From: Apostichopus japonicus
Lineage: Eukaryota > Echinodermata > Holothuroidea > Aspidochirotida > Stichopodidae
Assembly: GCF_037975245.1 (NCBI RefSeq)
Contig: NC_092580.1
Coordinates: 30,434,001-30,498,000, forward strand
Direction of reading: 5' to 3'
DNA length: 64,000 nt
The notes beneath the pieces are model-generated. The model was not told where the DNA came from and ran no database searches. It saw nothing but the letters and a program-made list of their open reading frames with translations. Numbering within the stretch: position 1 is the first letter of the stretch; each line of letters opens with the position of its first letter. Positions 28,206 through 39,449 of the stretch are shown piece by piece. Both the position numbers and the translations under genes were made by a program.

Positions 28206-28990
28206 GTTGATTTGATTTGATTTGATTTGATTCGGCAAGATATCAATCTTCAACTGCATACAAACAAAAAAATTGCACATAAAGATAAACATTTAAAATA
28301 CAAGAAGGGAATATACTTAAATGCATCAAAAAGAAGATAACATGCCAAGGATAACCCTTTAAGCTAAAAGCTTAATTCCAAAAGGGTCCTTATAACCATT
28401 AAAATACAAAAGATAAGAAATAAACTATTAAAAAACTAAAACATGCATACAAACACTGTAAAAAAGAAAGATATTTACAAGCTAGACATTCATATGATTT
28501 AAAAGGTAGGCTTTGGCATCTTTTTTAAAATTGTATTTCAGCAGGATGGATTTTATGTTTTCAGGTAGCCTGTTCCAGTTTTTAATTGCATTGTAATAAA
28601 AAGACCCAGCACAGTGCGTTTTAATTTTGGGAAGTTGAAAATTAAAACTACTACCTCTTGTGTTATGGCTATGAACACTATTTACTCTAATAAAACTCTC
28701 CCTCATATAGACTGGAGAGGTACCATGGAAAACATTAAAAACATGATTAAGACGAAGCTGTTCAGCCCTAGTGTTGATGTTCAAAATACCAAGAGTTTTA
28801 AAGTCAGCATGGTTAATGTGGTAATACAAATCTTTACCCAGAATGAATCTGATAACTTTGTTCTGGGCACATTGTAATCTACGAGCGTGGTACTTAGAAA
28901 TACCTCCATACCAAGATGAGATGGAATAATCAAACAGACAAAAAACAAGGGCTGAGGGTTTCAACAAAATGCATATGCCTACCGATCGTG
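28206..28990 (-). mobile_element. 5'-truncated CR1/L2-like LINE, 3' end of ORF2 plus pentanucleotide tail
   Basis: On the minus strand the open reading from about 28990 to 28482 encodes the C-terminal part of a non-LTR retrotransposon polyprotein. Recognisable features are LFDYSISSWYGG, RRLQCAQNKVIRFI, HNTRG, AIKNWNRLPENIK and a final coding run to the stop at 28482. About 270 bp of 3' UTR follow. The element ends in a short tandem (ATCAA)n, seen on the + strand as TTGATTTGATTTGATTTGAT at 28211-28232; such microsatellite tails are usual in CR1/L2-type LINEs. The catalytic reverse transcriptase part is missing, so the copy is 5'-truncated and dead. Assignment to a precise clade is uncertain. 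Confidence 0.75.
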
Positions 28991-29064
28991 TTGATGCCTC
29001 AGTGCTTGGGCACTTTGCCATCAGGTGTGGTCGCACTCTTGAGGTGAGTAACATGGCTTGCGAA

Positions 29065-29735
29065 CAAGGGCGGCGGAACCGGTAGGCACAGGGGGCACGT
29101 GCCCCCCCCCCCCCACTTTTCCTCAGGTTAAAAATGTGCCCTTTTTCTACATAAAAATTGAGGTGTCTCAAGTTAGCAAGAGGCCAGGGAACCAGAATGA
29201 ACACTCGGGAAGGGCCGTTTCCGGCCATCTGAGGGCATTGTAATACCAAAAATGTTCTTGCACGCTCCGCGCCAACCGATGGTGGCGCTCCGCTCAGATA
29301 GTCGTGCACACAACTTTGCAAATCCTGGCTACGCCCCTGACTTTTAATGAATTTATGTGGGTCAAACTCAAAGCTATTTCGAATGGAAACAATTTGTTAA
29401 GATATTAAGAAGATATAAACTCCAATTCGGAAGTTCCTACATTATCAACTAGCATGATTTCACCTCATTCTGTCTCAAAAGAAAACTTGTTCCTTGTTTC
29501 CCAATTTGCACATTGGATATTGCAGTATTGCAGTGCTAGTATGCATATTTTCCTTGAGGGTGGGGGGGGGGCGGGCGTTGATGGAGTGATGTGTATACGC
29601 AAATAAGATAATACAATAAGAGTTATAAAGGGTACTAAATATCAGGCTGTATCAGTCCAATCGAATTTCTGCAAAGTGCCCTTCGACGTCGGTGCCCCCC
29701 CCCCCCCCAGATTAAAAGTGCTTCCGCCGCCCTTG
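29065..29735. mobile_element. Non-autonomous hAT-type element, 671 bp, perfect 8-bp TSD
   Basis: Terminal inverted repeats are CAAGGGCGGCGGAA at the left and TTCCGCCGCCCTTG at the right. They are flanked by identical 8-bp duplications CTTGCGAA (29057-29064 and 29736-29743). Eight-bp duplications are the hallmark of hAT transposition. Just inside the ends are C- or G-rich runs. The interior includes the shared module at 29160-29340, which ends with a CTGGCTACGCCCCTGA terminus of another element type and suggests nesting. No transposase coding is present. Confidence 0.88.
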
Positions 29736-29743
29736 CTTGCGAA

Positions 29744-31780
29744 TAATGGGGACTACAACTGCCATGGTGTACAACCGGTTGAGGTGGTCAAATCGCCACG
29801 ACGATTTGAGAAACCTGTAGGTATGTATTCCATCTTTGTGACTTTATATATTATGCATGCTTTTACGTTGTTGTGCTTATATGACATACTCCTATGCAGG
29901 CTTCTTCATGACTGTCGTATTAGTTTTTGTGATGTCGAGTATTATCTGCTAACATCACTTATCAAATTTGGCTGCTGATATCACCGAATATTCTTTTTTG
30001 GCTCCGCCTACCCCTTGCCGATATGTATTAATATTTCCTGATATCAATGTATGTACATGTTTACATGTGGTACCTCACTTTACGGTACGCCATCATGATC
30101 ACGTGGTTACAGTCTCAATATATAGGTCAGAGGGTATTGGGGTTGAAAGTGGATCAAGACTTTCCCAGGGTCTAACTTGAGAGGCTTTTCTAAAAAAAGT
30201 AAATGGCAGTGCGGATGGTAGTGTACATGTGTGGCGCATAAATGGATACTCCTTTCGGCATTTTGACTGGTCATCTGTGATCATGCACTCGTGTTGAAAT
30301 CGTGGTACTAAACTGGAGTAAGACTACACCGGAGTAAAATGTTTATCGCCCCCCGTTTTATTTTCTGTAATGGAGATGCCAAAATAACACCAAAATTCTG
30401 AATATGACCTAATGAATGCATGGTTTCAGTGTCAACACTTAGCTGTTTAGGAGGTAAAAAGGGGGGGGGGCGGGGTGGTCTGCAAAATATATAAGCTAAA
30501 GGTGATAGTATGATACTTTGCAAAAATTTAGATCCACGATCAATCAGGTTGTTTCGATACGTACTTAAACATATATAAAGAATGTAAATAGTTATTAAAC
30601 CAAACTGTCAATCTTAAAGGTTCATTATGTATGGGCTAATTATGGTTATAAGTCTTAATGAAACCAAAAAAAGAAAGAAAGAAGGAAATAAAAGACAATA
30701 GGAAAACACAATGAGGAAATTACGAGAAAAATAATCTCAAAACTAATCATTCGGGAGCATTTTCAACTGTTTAGAGAGCGCTTGTCCTGAAAGATAAACA
30801 TGAAATACACAAAACCGAAATGTTGTGATTTTTAAAACCTTTGAATCAGAAAATAGAAAGGATTATCCATCCTTAAATGTCGATTAATGAGCTGAGGATT
30901 TCGGTTTTTGTGTGAAATTGTTGTATATCATGATCTCACTAACACATACCTGTACCGGATGCCGGGTGACGCCCTTCCATTTAAAGAGAGGTTTGTGATC
31001 GAAACCGATTCGACGGGTGCTTGTATGTTCTTCGTTCTCTTATTTCTATTTATATATTTTTTGGTTGATGAAACAAGGATGATACGTTGAAATGGTTCTG
31101 GTGGCACAAGGTTATATTTTCTGAAAGATACTTAATTTGGATATATTGAAGTACCGGTATACAGGCAACCGAATATATAATACAGATATGTAATAAAGTA
31201 GATTACCCATAATATTGAGTACGGTGCATACCGTATTGAATCACCCTGCACCAAGGATATAGAGCTGTGAATTCCACCTCACCAAACGCAACAAGTATCG
31301 TAATAGTAAGATCGCTGTTAAATTCTAATAAGACACTCGTCATGACGTTTCCAGCATATTAACGTTACTTGGCTCAGCGCTGAATAATTCTACTGGAGAG
31401 CGCTGACTGCAGCCGACTCCCCCGCTTTCCTTTCGGGCAGGCTGGGAAAGGAAGACATAAATAGAAGAAAACATATATTATGCATAATGATTGTACTAAA
31501 AGTGCTCTCTACTACATTCACGCTGCATATACATAGGTATGCAGACAACACCTTTCATGGTTTCGTACATGCGTAAGCGTACTGAACCCGTATTGAAACG
31601 TCTATATGTTAGTACTCGCCGTATTCCATATAACACACTCCGTGGATTTATACTGGGACTCTATGCATGACGTACCGTAATACATCTAGTAAATGACTTA
31701 ATAGGGCAGGGTTAATACTTACTCTTATTCGCAAGTATTGTATTCGTTCTAGTACTCAAACCAAGGACATTAAGTGTATA
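29744..31780. other. Intergenic DNA without supported gene
   Basis: No exon could be supported. It includes a G10 run near 30460 with neighbouring C-rich sequence at 30349 that might be remnants of a small TIR element. No borders could be fixed. Confidence 0.35.
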
Positions 31781-32046
31781 CTTCCAGACATTGAGAAGTG
31801 TTAAAGTATACTACTGCAGTGTACCAGTGTACTTGCAGACATTGAGAAGTGTTAAAATATACTAGTGTAGTGTACTAGTGTATTTCCAGACAATGAGAAG
31901 TGTTACATTATACTGGTGTACTGTACTAGTGTACTTCCAGACATTTAGGAGTGTTAAATTTTACTACTGTAGTGTACAAGTGTACTTACAGACATTGAGA
32001 AGTGTTCAATTATACTGGCGTACTGTACTAGTATACTTCCAGACAA
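31781..32046. repeat. Tandem repeat, 51-bp unit, about 5 copies
   Basis: Units begin CTTCCAGACATTGAGAAGTG and continue with TTAAAATATACTACTGTAGTGTA-like sequence. Starts are at about 31781, 31832, 31883, 31934, 31984 and a partial at 32034. Confidence 0.9.
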
Positions 32047-32332
32047 TTTTGAATGGTTTCCCATGGTACCGACAGAAATTAGCAATCACATGTGACAATT
32101 AATGGAACATTTTAGGCTTTGATAACTCTATGCTACCGTTAGCGAATTTGTAGTAGGGATGGTGTTTGAAATATCCAAAGCAAAGCATAAATAATGTGAT
32201 ATAAAAGTTTACAAATAAGTTGCAGATGTCTTAAAGACTCCAAATCCACCATTCGACTTGAAATAAAATCGATTCAGAATACCAACTGCTTTCAAACGGT
32301 AAACTATAGATAATGGGCAGGTTGTATGCCTC

Positions 32333-34279
32333 CAGTGGCGGAGAAACAGGGGGGTTTTTTTTTTTTAATCCCCCCACTTTTTGAAGAGGGGGGTTGGCCC
32401 ACACAATCAACCCCCCTAGTTTTTGCCAGTAATGTTCTGTTATAGCCTATGTTATGTGCTCCAAATGGCATAATAAATCAAATTATTAATTTGAAATTGT
32501 TAAAGTCATTTCAACCTTTTACCTGGTAGGCTACATCAACAATTAACGACCGAAAACCGAGTTAGAATTGACCCACACAATATTTCTAGCCCCTTTCCCC
32601 CACCTTGCGCATTGGAACTTGTAGCTCATAGCGCTAACTTCACCCCACAACAGACATACACAAAATAACGTTTTGTTGCTGTTGAATAGCTTTGGAACTG
32701 TATACACTTGCCAACTTCAACGAGGTGAAGGAAGGAAAAGAAAAAGAAGAAAGAGAGAAAAGGAGAAAAGGATGGAGTAGAAAATACGGCAAGAAAACGG
32801 GAAGAGAAAGAGGAACAGTGACAAAATTATTCGAATTTGTAAAGCAAACAGCAGATATCACATCATATCAGTGAGCATGAAAATGGCGTTCCACGATAAA
32901 CAGCCTCCAAACCATGGGCGCAGATCCTGGTGAGGACAGCGGGACGCGTCCCCATCAACTTTTTCAGTAGTGGGGACATGATATACCGTGGCCCCACCAA
33001 TTTGTCTTGACCAATAGCTGCATTTCAAGTTCCCCTGTATTGAACTTTGGCGCAGTTTGATCCAGCATTGTGCAAATGACATGCAGCAGTTCTCATTTTA
33101 TTGTATTATATCCACAGTTGTTAAATATAGGACGGAAATCGCATTTGCGGCAGTCTATATTTGTTTTCTGGGAGAGGACCCCAGACCCATCGTATATACA
33201 TAAGTCTGCTTGGATTATTTGTCCCTGATTTTCTTTCTGCAGACGCCCATGTATTTCTCCAAACTAAATTTCTAAGCCATGAGATCTAAAACTTAAGGAG
33301 GTTTAGGAGCATCGATAGGTCTGGGAAGTGTTATTTCCGGCGATCTGGGAGGTATATTTGCCCAAAAAAATCCCACGCTATACGCGAACCCATGGTCGCG
33401 CTCCGCTTAGATAGTATCATAGAACAGACACGCGTCCCCACCATTATCCAAGACTGATCTGCGCCCATGCTCAAAACTGTCGATATGTGTAGTGTTCGGT
33501 TTCGGAAATATCTGGTATATTTTTATTTCCTTCAACGAAATTTTTTAGTAGCCGTCTGAATTTTCGAAAATTCCCTAACCAACATTCTTCATCATACTTC
33601 ATCATACTCGTGCAATTTTGACCCGTCTGTTAGGGTTTGAAGGAGGTTTTTCTATATCGGTTGTCCATAGATGATATTTTGTGCAACATTATGGGTATGT
33701 TTTGAAGTGAATTTATTCACGAGAATTGTGAATTTTCAAATTCTGAACAGTGGGGCTGACGGATATTGTGGGCCGCGATGAAAAATCACCTACAAAAGCA
33801 ATGATCCACAGGATATGTGATGAAGTCGAACGTGATGTGTGACTGGTGACAATCTTCAAAAAGGTTAGATGAGAAAAAAGTATTTGGAAAAAAACTTGGT
33901 TCTCAGGCAAAAGTGTACATATGGTTGGTCAGTTTCAAGCCCGAGAAGTGCCATTTCCGGTGATCTGGGGGTACCAAAACCAGAAATTTGCTTGTACGCT
34001 GCGCGCCAACCAATGGTGGCGCTCCGCTTAGATAGTAATACGCGCCCCCCGGGTTAGAAAATCCTGCATACGCCCCTGGTTAAATGCAGCTTTTCAAGGC
34101 CTGGGCAGTGCCATTTACTGCAATCTGGGAGGCAATATTTGCCAAAAAATTCTTGTGCACTTCGCGCCAACTTATGGTGGCGCTCCACTTAGATAGTGAG
34201 CCAGCAGTTATGACTTTTTATTTCATCAATGGTCTGCAACCCCCCCCCCCCCACTTCTGACAAGAAATCTCCGCCACTG
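32333..34279. mobile_element. 1.95-kb hAT-type element with perfect 8-bp TSD
   Basis: The left terminus CAGTGGCGGAGA and right terminus TCTCCGCCACTG are perfect inverted repeats. The flanks are identical 8-bp duplications TATGCCTC (32325-32332 and 34280-34287). The interior includes a nested element (32913-33469) and two further diverged copies of the shared module (about 33935-34079 and 34085-34200). A short basic open frame (32692-32874) ends in KLFEFVKQ. It loosely recalls the N-terminal segment of some hAT transposases but is too short to count as one. The element is non-autonomous. Confidence 0.9.
32913..33469. mobile_element. Nested hAT-type element inside the 32333-34279 element
   Basis: Termini CATGGGCGCAGATC and GATCTGCGCCCATG are perfect inverted repeats. 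The flanks CTCCAAAC (32905-32912) and CTCAAAAC (33470-33477) are 8-bp duplications with one difference. The ends continue inward with related sequence (GGGACGCGTCCCCA and CGCGTCCCCACC). It contains a degraded copy of the shared module near 33300-33420. It inserted into the larger hAT-type element and so is younger. Confidence 0.8.
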
Positions 34280-34287
34280 TATGCCTC

Positions 34288-35040
34288 TACACTTCAAACG
34301 AAATTACAACAACTATTCACATTTCATGTGGAATAACTGATGATATCTAAATATGATTATATAGCTGATCCATTCGGATATTGATACTTTAATAAATTCC
34401 CATTGTTGATGGAAGGCTGCGACGCCATCTATCCCTTATTTGTCTCGATTTGTGTGAAGCCCTTTTCTTATCATAGTCCTACTAACGGGAGGGGGAGGGT
34501 GTTCTAAGATTTTACTAAGAGTTGGTCGTGTAAATGTTCGGTGTGATTTCACGATGATTTTAGAAGCTACGCTTATTATTGTAATACTGTTTATGACTGG
34601 TAAACTAATTTCAAGTTAGGTAATTGAGAACTTCTTTTATATTTACTGTTTCTTTTTATCCCGCTCAATATGCAGATTAAACCATCATCTTTGTTGTCAT
34701 AATCATCTTGTCCTGCCAGATTGTCATCCTACAGGGAGACATCTTTACAGTCTAGGAGCTATGTGACGGAATAAATATGTGTCACTGCAAATCTGTGTTT
34801 TTTTTGTATTCACGATAGTCTTACTAGACCTAGAAGTATCGATGAGTTCACTACAAGGGCAGATATTGCAACTGTCACAGTATTAGGGGCTACAGGATTA
34901 TAAGAACAATGTTGGGCCACATGTCAGCAATTATCCCAGTTTGCGCCACTAAAAGTAAAGATATTTCCTTTGACAAAACGTATTCAAACTTTGAAAACTA
35001 GGTCAACATCTTTTGTTATTTCATCTCTACACGTTGTGTA
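34288..35040. other. Intergenic DNA without recognised features
   Basis: No exon or repeat family was recognised between the two hAT-type elements. Confidence 0.4.
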
Positions 35041-35048
35041 CTGGGTAT

Positions 35049-35277
35049 CAGTGGCGGAGCGTCCATACAGTCAGGGGGGCGGATGCCCCCTGACGGCCTC
35101 AAATGGACTGCTGGCGCCCTTTTCAGCTTTTTACCACTTTGTACTTATTCCCGTTTATTGAGTATTTCCAAGAACTGTACGGGGTTTTCGATCTTTACTA
35201 TACGCCACGCGCAGAAGCTGAAAGCGCCCCTACAGACCATTCTCACCCCCTGACCAATACCCCTCTCTCCGCCACTG
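35049..35277. mobile_element. 229-bp hAT MITE with 8-bp TSD
   Basis: Starts CAGTGGCGGAGCG and ends CTCTCCGCCACTG. The flanks CTGGGTAT (35041-35048) and CTGAGTAT (35278-35285) are 8-bp duplications with one mismatch. Shared termini put it in the same family group as the element at 32333-34279. No coding capacity. Confidence 0.85.
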
Positions 35278-35567
35278 CTGAGTATGTGATGTTTTACTCT
35301 ATTTGTATGCACAAATTGAAAGTAAAATTGCTGCCCACCTCAGACCTCAAGATGCACTGACCTTAAACTTGGTGGGTTGGTCTTACTTAGACGTCATTTT
35401 CAAATAATCATCACGCCCTGAGAAGATTTCTATTGTTAAGGAGTGTTGCTGGGGTGAGGTTACGTGGATTTGAACAATACGTCCCTCAGAAACCCACCAT
35501 GTAAGTCGTATATGGATGTGTGTTTGTGTGTACATGTCTAGGCATCACGATTGGTGACCTGACACAC

Positions 35568-35696
35568 CCGATACTCATAGCTAGTACAGTAACTACTGTT
35601 CATGTTCCACACTGTAACACATGTTACCGTGTTACGAACACAGCGCAGTAGTTACTGATGCACGGTTGTAGTTACTGTACTAGCTATGAGTATCGG
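35568..35696. repeat. Perfect 29-bp inverted repeat with structured spacer
   Basis: Positions 35568-35596 and 35668-35696 are exact reverse complements (CCGATACTCATAGCTAG...). The 71-nt spacer holds an extra inverted copy of the inner arm (CAGTAGTTACTG at 35646-35657) and a second hairpin, GTAACACATGTTACCGTGTTAC. This could be a small foldback element or a recent palindromic duplication. No target duplication was recognised. Confidence 0.9.
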
Positions 35697-38393
35697 ATGC
35701 CTGGCAAGAAAAGAATCCTTTCTGCAGTCAAACACAAGAGAACAATAGTTATCGGTAGTTTACACAAATAGTTAAAACCAAGGGAAATGTCATGGGTTGT
35801 ATAGCTTATATAATAGAAAACAACTCTCAAGTTGGATATGTGGGTGCATGTATGTGTGTTAACCAAAATGCATGAGATATAGTACTCAGTGACTTGTGAC
35901 GTCATAAGATTGAAAGTCAGAGGTCAAAGGTTAAATGTCATAACTCATAACCAACCACGATATTTTTGCCCAAATGTTTATGCGAACAAGAAAAATGGCC
36001 GAAACCTTTAAAACCATGTATGATATCAGACTCTTCTACTTTTTTTGTGCATTATAATAATGCTAAACGCCAAAGGTCACGTAATCAAAGGAGGTGAAAA
36101 GTCAAACTTCACCAATGTTGTATGAAAATATAACATAAGCATCATGTCTCTTAACTGCACTATAATCAATTTTCATTTCCTCATTTCTGCCTAATTTCTA
36201 CTTTGAAATTTTCAGTAGCCGCGTTTTCATAGGTTCCAGAGTGGACTTATTTTAAATTACATTTGAGCATTCTCGATAGTTCAGTAGTTGGAACGATCCC
36301 TCCGGCCACATATGACTTGGAATATGATGTTGTTACGAGATAATGTGCACAGCACAATCTCTGGATACGAATGGTATATCTTAAAGGTATACATACAGCC
36401 ACCACATAGTTTATGTCATTTATATTGATTGGCATTACAATGCATAACATTATACCATCTTGCAATGGAGAACTCGCCTGGACTCGGCATCAAGTCCGAG
36501 GCCCATTGTTCTCCGAGTCCACTGTCCAATCCAACAAGAGTCTGAATCCACAAACAATTATATAATGGCTTGAGTCCGCGTCTGAACTTGAGTACTACAG
36601 CAATGTTACCTTTATATATTGTTTTCCTAAAGTGTAAATAAGAATTGATGCTTTGGCTAACTCCTAGAAAATAAGGTTTGTACTGGACAATTTTCTTGCA
36701 ATAAGTATCACCAATTACAAACGTCTGTTGTCAGACTAATTAAGATGAAAGTATAATTGTTTGGAACTTCCATACTACTGCTGGAATTGCAATTGTCCTC
36801 TTTCATGTAAACTTTGACAATGAACACATCTAAGTTCTTGCAACGTCCACCGAAGTCTCTTTAACTATGATACAACGGAACGCAGCTAAATATGCTATAT
36901 TTGTTTATTAATTAGTCTCTGTCATGAAATTTTTATGTTATTTTTGAATCGTTAACACGATGTAACCTCTATCGTTCTTTATACTACGTAGCCTAAATGG
37001 GACATTTGAAGGGGTATTAAGAGAGCACATTTCTGGATTCAAAGTAGATATTTCGACTAAACGATATATTTCCCAATGTCCGTTCTGTGCCACTATACTG
37101 TACTATACTGTTCGTCTTCTCTTTCTTTCTTGTATGTTACCGTGTGAATCATATCATCGACACTTCTTATTCTTATTTAAGCTAAGTTCTGAAATATTCG
37201 TTCCGGATACTTTGATTGATAGATAAAACTTTAAACACACGTATCAGAGGAACAAATTTAGGAATGGTGTAATAGGGAATGCTGTTTGAACTATGAAGGC
37301 GTGTTGAGCCTCACTCAGGGGCAGAAAGGCTCATGATAAGCTAATGCTAGTGCTTGGGAAGTTTGTGATTGACATCCTCACAACGTATCACTCACTATAT
37401 CTGTGCTAATATAAATTTAATATTATGATTATTACAACGAAAACAGTTCTGTGCATGCAAATCGACCAATTCGACATGATCACGGTCATTTTTAGGCTAC
37501 TACTTTCAATCCGCTGAATAGAAATGTACGAAATAGGACAACCATGCAGCCTAGTTTACCGAGCAGCCTTGAGGCTGTTTGAAATGCCTGAATTATGTTA
37601 TTAAAGTTTGTTTGTATGTTGGCATGTCAGGTAATCCTTACGTATGATAATAGTAACTAAATCTGTCCTTTATAATACAAATGCGGTCGATGATTCTTGT
37701 TCTCTTTGCATAGTAAATGGTAAACATTAGTCTTGTTTTTAGTACGCTGAATACACTGCTTTTGATCTCTTATCAACCTTTTACAAAGTTTATGTGTAGT
37801 ATCTATTCCCTGTCCATTAGACTCGTTATACCTGACGTGACGTAACACGATCATACCTACACGGTTACTGTCTTCATGACAAGGAAACGGGCTTCAGAGT
37901 TAATCGTGCATGTTTGGTTTTCCTGTTTAGACTTTGCCTTGGGTGACTTTTCTTACAACTTATACCAACTATATAATCCTGGTCATAGACTGAAAAATAT
38001 TTATCATAGTACTTTTCCAAATAGCATTTGACAATTTATTCTATGGTCAAGATTGCATATAAAACGTCTGCTTCGATTTTGCTACACGCCAACATTTGCA
38101 GTGGTACGATTTGACGATATGCAATCTATATATTAATGCAGACTACAGTAGACAGTGATTTTCAAAATAAATTTTATTTTATTATATTTAATATTTTTAT
38201 ATATGTAATATATTTTATCTATTTAATATATTTGGATTCGGACTTGAGATGTTGAAGTAACAAGACCTCTAGTTGCTGGGCGTAATATACTTCATAAAAA
38301 AGACACAGAACGGACCTGCGGTCAAGAAATACGAAGCCTTTAAGCCACATTTTATATAATTTTAAGCTCCTCTTTGCTACTCTTTGCTGCAAA
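35697..38393. other. Intergenic DNA and probable LINE 5' region
   Basis: No exon is supported. The last part (from about 38220) probably includes the 5' UTR of the LINE that follows. The exact 5' end of that element could not be fixed because no target-site duplication was recognised. Confidence 0.4.
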
Positions 38394-39130
38394 ATGCCTG
38401 CTGGACGCCCCAAAGGAAGCCTGGGAAAGAAAAAACTCCAAGAGTCGGCTACACAACCTAGCCTAAGCTCCAGCCTAAGCTCCAGCCTAACCACACCTAG
38501 GCATGGAGACTCAGGCACAGAGGGGCTCAACGTAAAGAGAGACGTTAACTCGAGCATTGACCGGGTACGCAATACTCTCCTACAAGAAATAACATCATTG
38601 CAAGAAAGCTTCAACAAAGCAATTTTAGACCTCAGAGGGGAAAATGCCGCATTAAAGAGACAGTTTAGCTCGCTTGATAATAGAGTAACACACCTAGAAG
38701 AAACCCAAACCATCCATGCCACCCTGTTAAACAAGCAGGGACGTTTCTCTAGAAGGAACAACATCAGAATCGTCGGCATAAAAACATCACCTAAAGAAGA
38801 CTGCATTGATTTAGCTACCAAGGTTTTCGAGGATTTAGGAGTCAAGCCGTTCAAAATTGAACGGGCACTTCGAGAAGGTAAAGCCATACCAGGGAGGGAC
38901 AGACATCTACTGGTTAAAGTATCATTATACTAGGACAAAATCGGAATTCTCAGATCTGCCAAGCAGGCTCTTGCTAATCGAAATCACTACATTTTAGACG
39001 ACCTCACACAAGCTGACCTACGTGAAAAGAGAAAATGGGGGCCAAAAGTACCACACCTCTATCGTAATGGAGTGAAACTAAGATTCCTGGGGCCTCTGGA
39101 GAGGAAGCGATGGAAAACCGTATACATTTT
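38394..39130 (+). pseudogene. L1-type ORF1 (RNA-binding chaperone-type protein), interrupted
   Basis: The start codon opens a basic, low-complexity head (MPAGRPKGSLGKKK). A coiled-coil stretch follows (LQESFNKAILDLRGENAALKR region), then the RRM-like core RRNNIRIVGI with ERALREGK and HLLVKVSLY. An in-frame TAG at 38931-38933 cuts the frame. The same frame then continues with LRSAKQALANRNHYILDDL and REKRKW, the expected C-terminal domain. A further one-base shift near 39085 is likely, because GLWRGSDGKPY appears in another frame. Known ORF1 proteins form trimers that coat the element RNA; this copy could not make an intact one. Confidence 0.8.
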
Positions 39131-39449
39131 ATTGATGTATCTCCTGGCAGCCCCTAAAATACTTCATCTACCCTGTAATGTCTCCAATCTGTTCTACAAT
39201 TAATTTACCATTCCTGCTGTCCAGCAACTTTTTTGTCAACATTGGAATGCATCCCCACAAGAAGCCACCGACGGGAGTTTTGTTTACCCAAGTGGATCCC
39301 AGTCTCGTTGCTCCCTTTTTAACAGTTATCTTGGATTTCATTTGTGTTTTTTTGTGTTTGTGTATTTGTGGACTTTATTTCCATCTTAATTCTGTTTTTC
39401 GTTGTAAGTACAACTACATGCAGAGAATGTATTTCAAATTTCGACTCAC

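Noticed and set aside
28996-29056. Possible short exon ending at a GTGAGT donor near 29044
   Set aside because: A CAG lies before it at 29001, but there is no open frame linked to any neighbouring exon and no recognisable protein motif.
28482-29321. 279-codon minus-strand open frame as a host gene
   Set aside because: It is a chance fusion of a CR1/L2-like LINE C-terminus (to about 28990) with part of a hAT-type element that has its own TSD.
38219-38887. 222-codon minus-strand frame
   Set aside because: It is the antisense shadow of LINE ORF1, which has recognisable motifs on the + strand.
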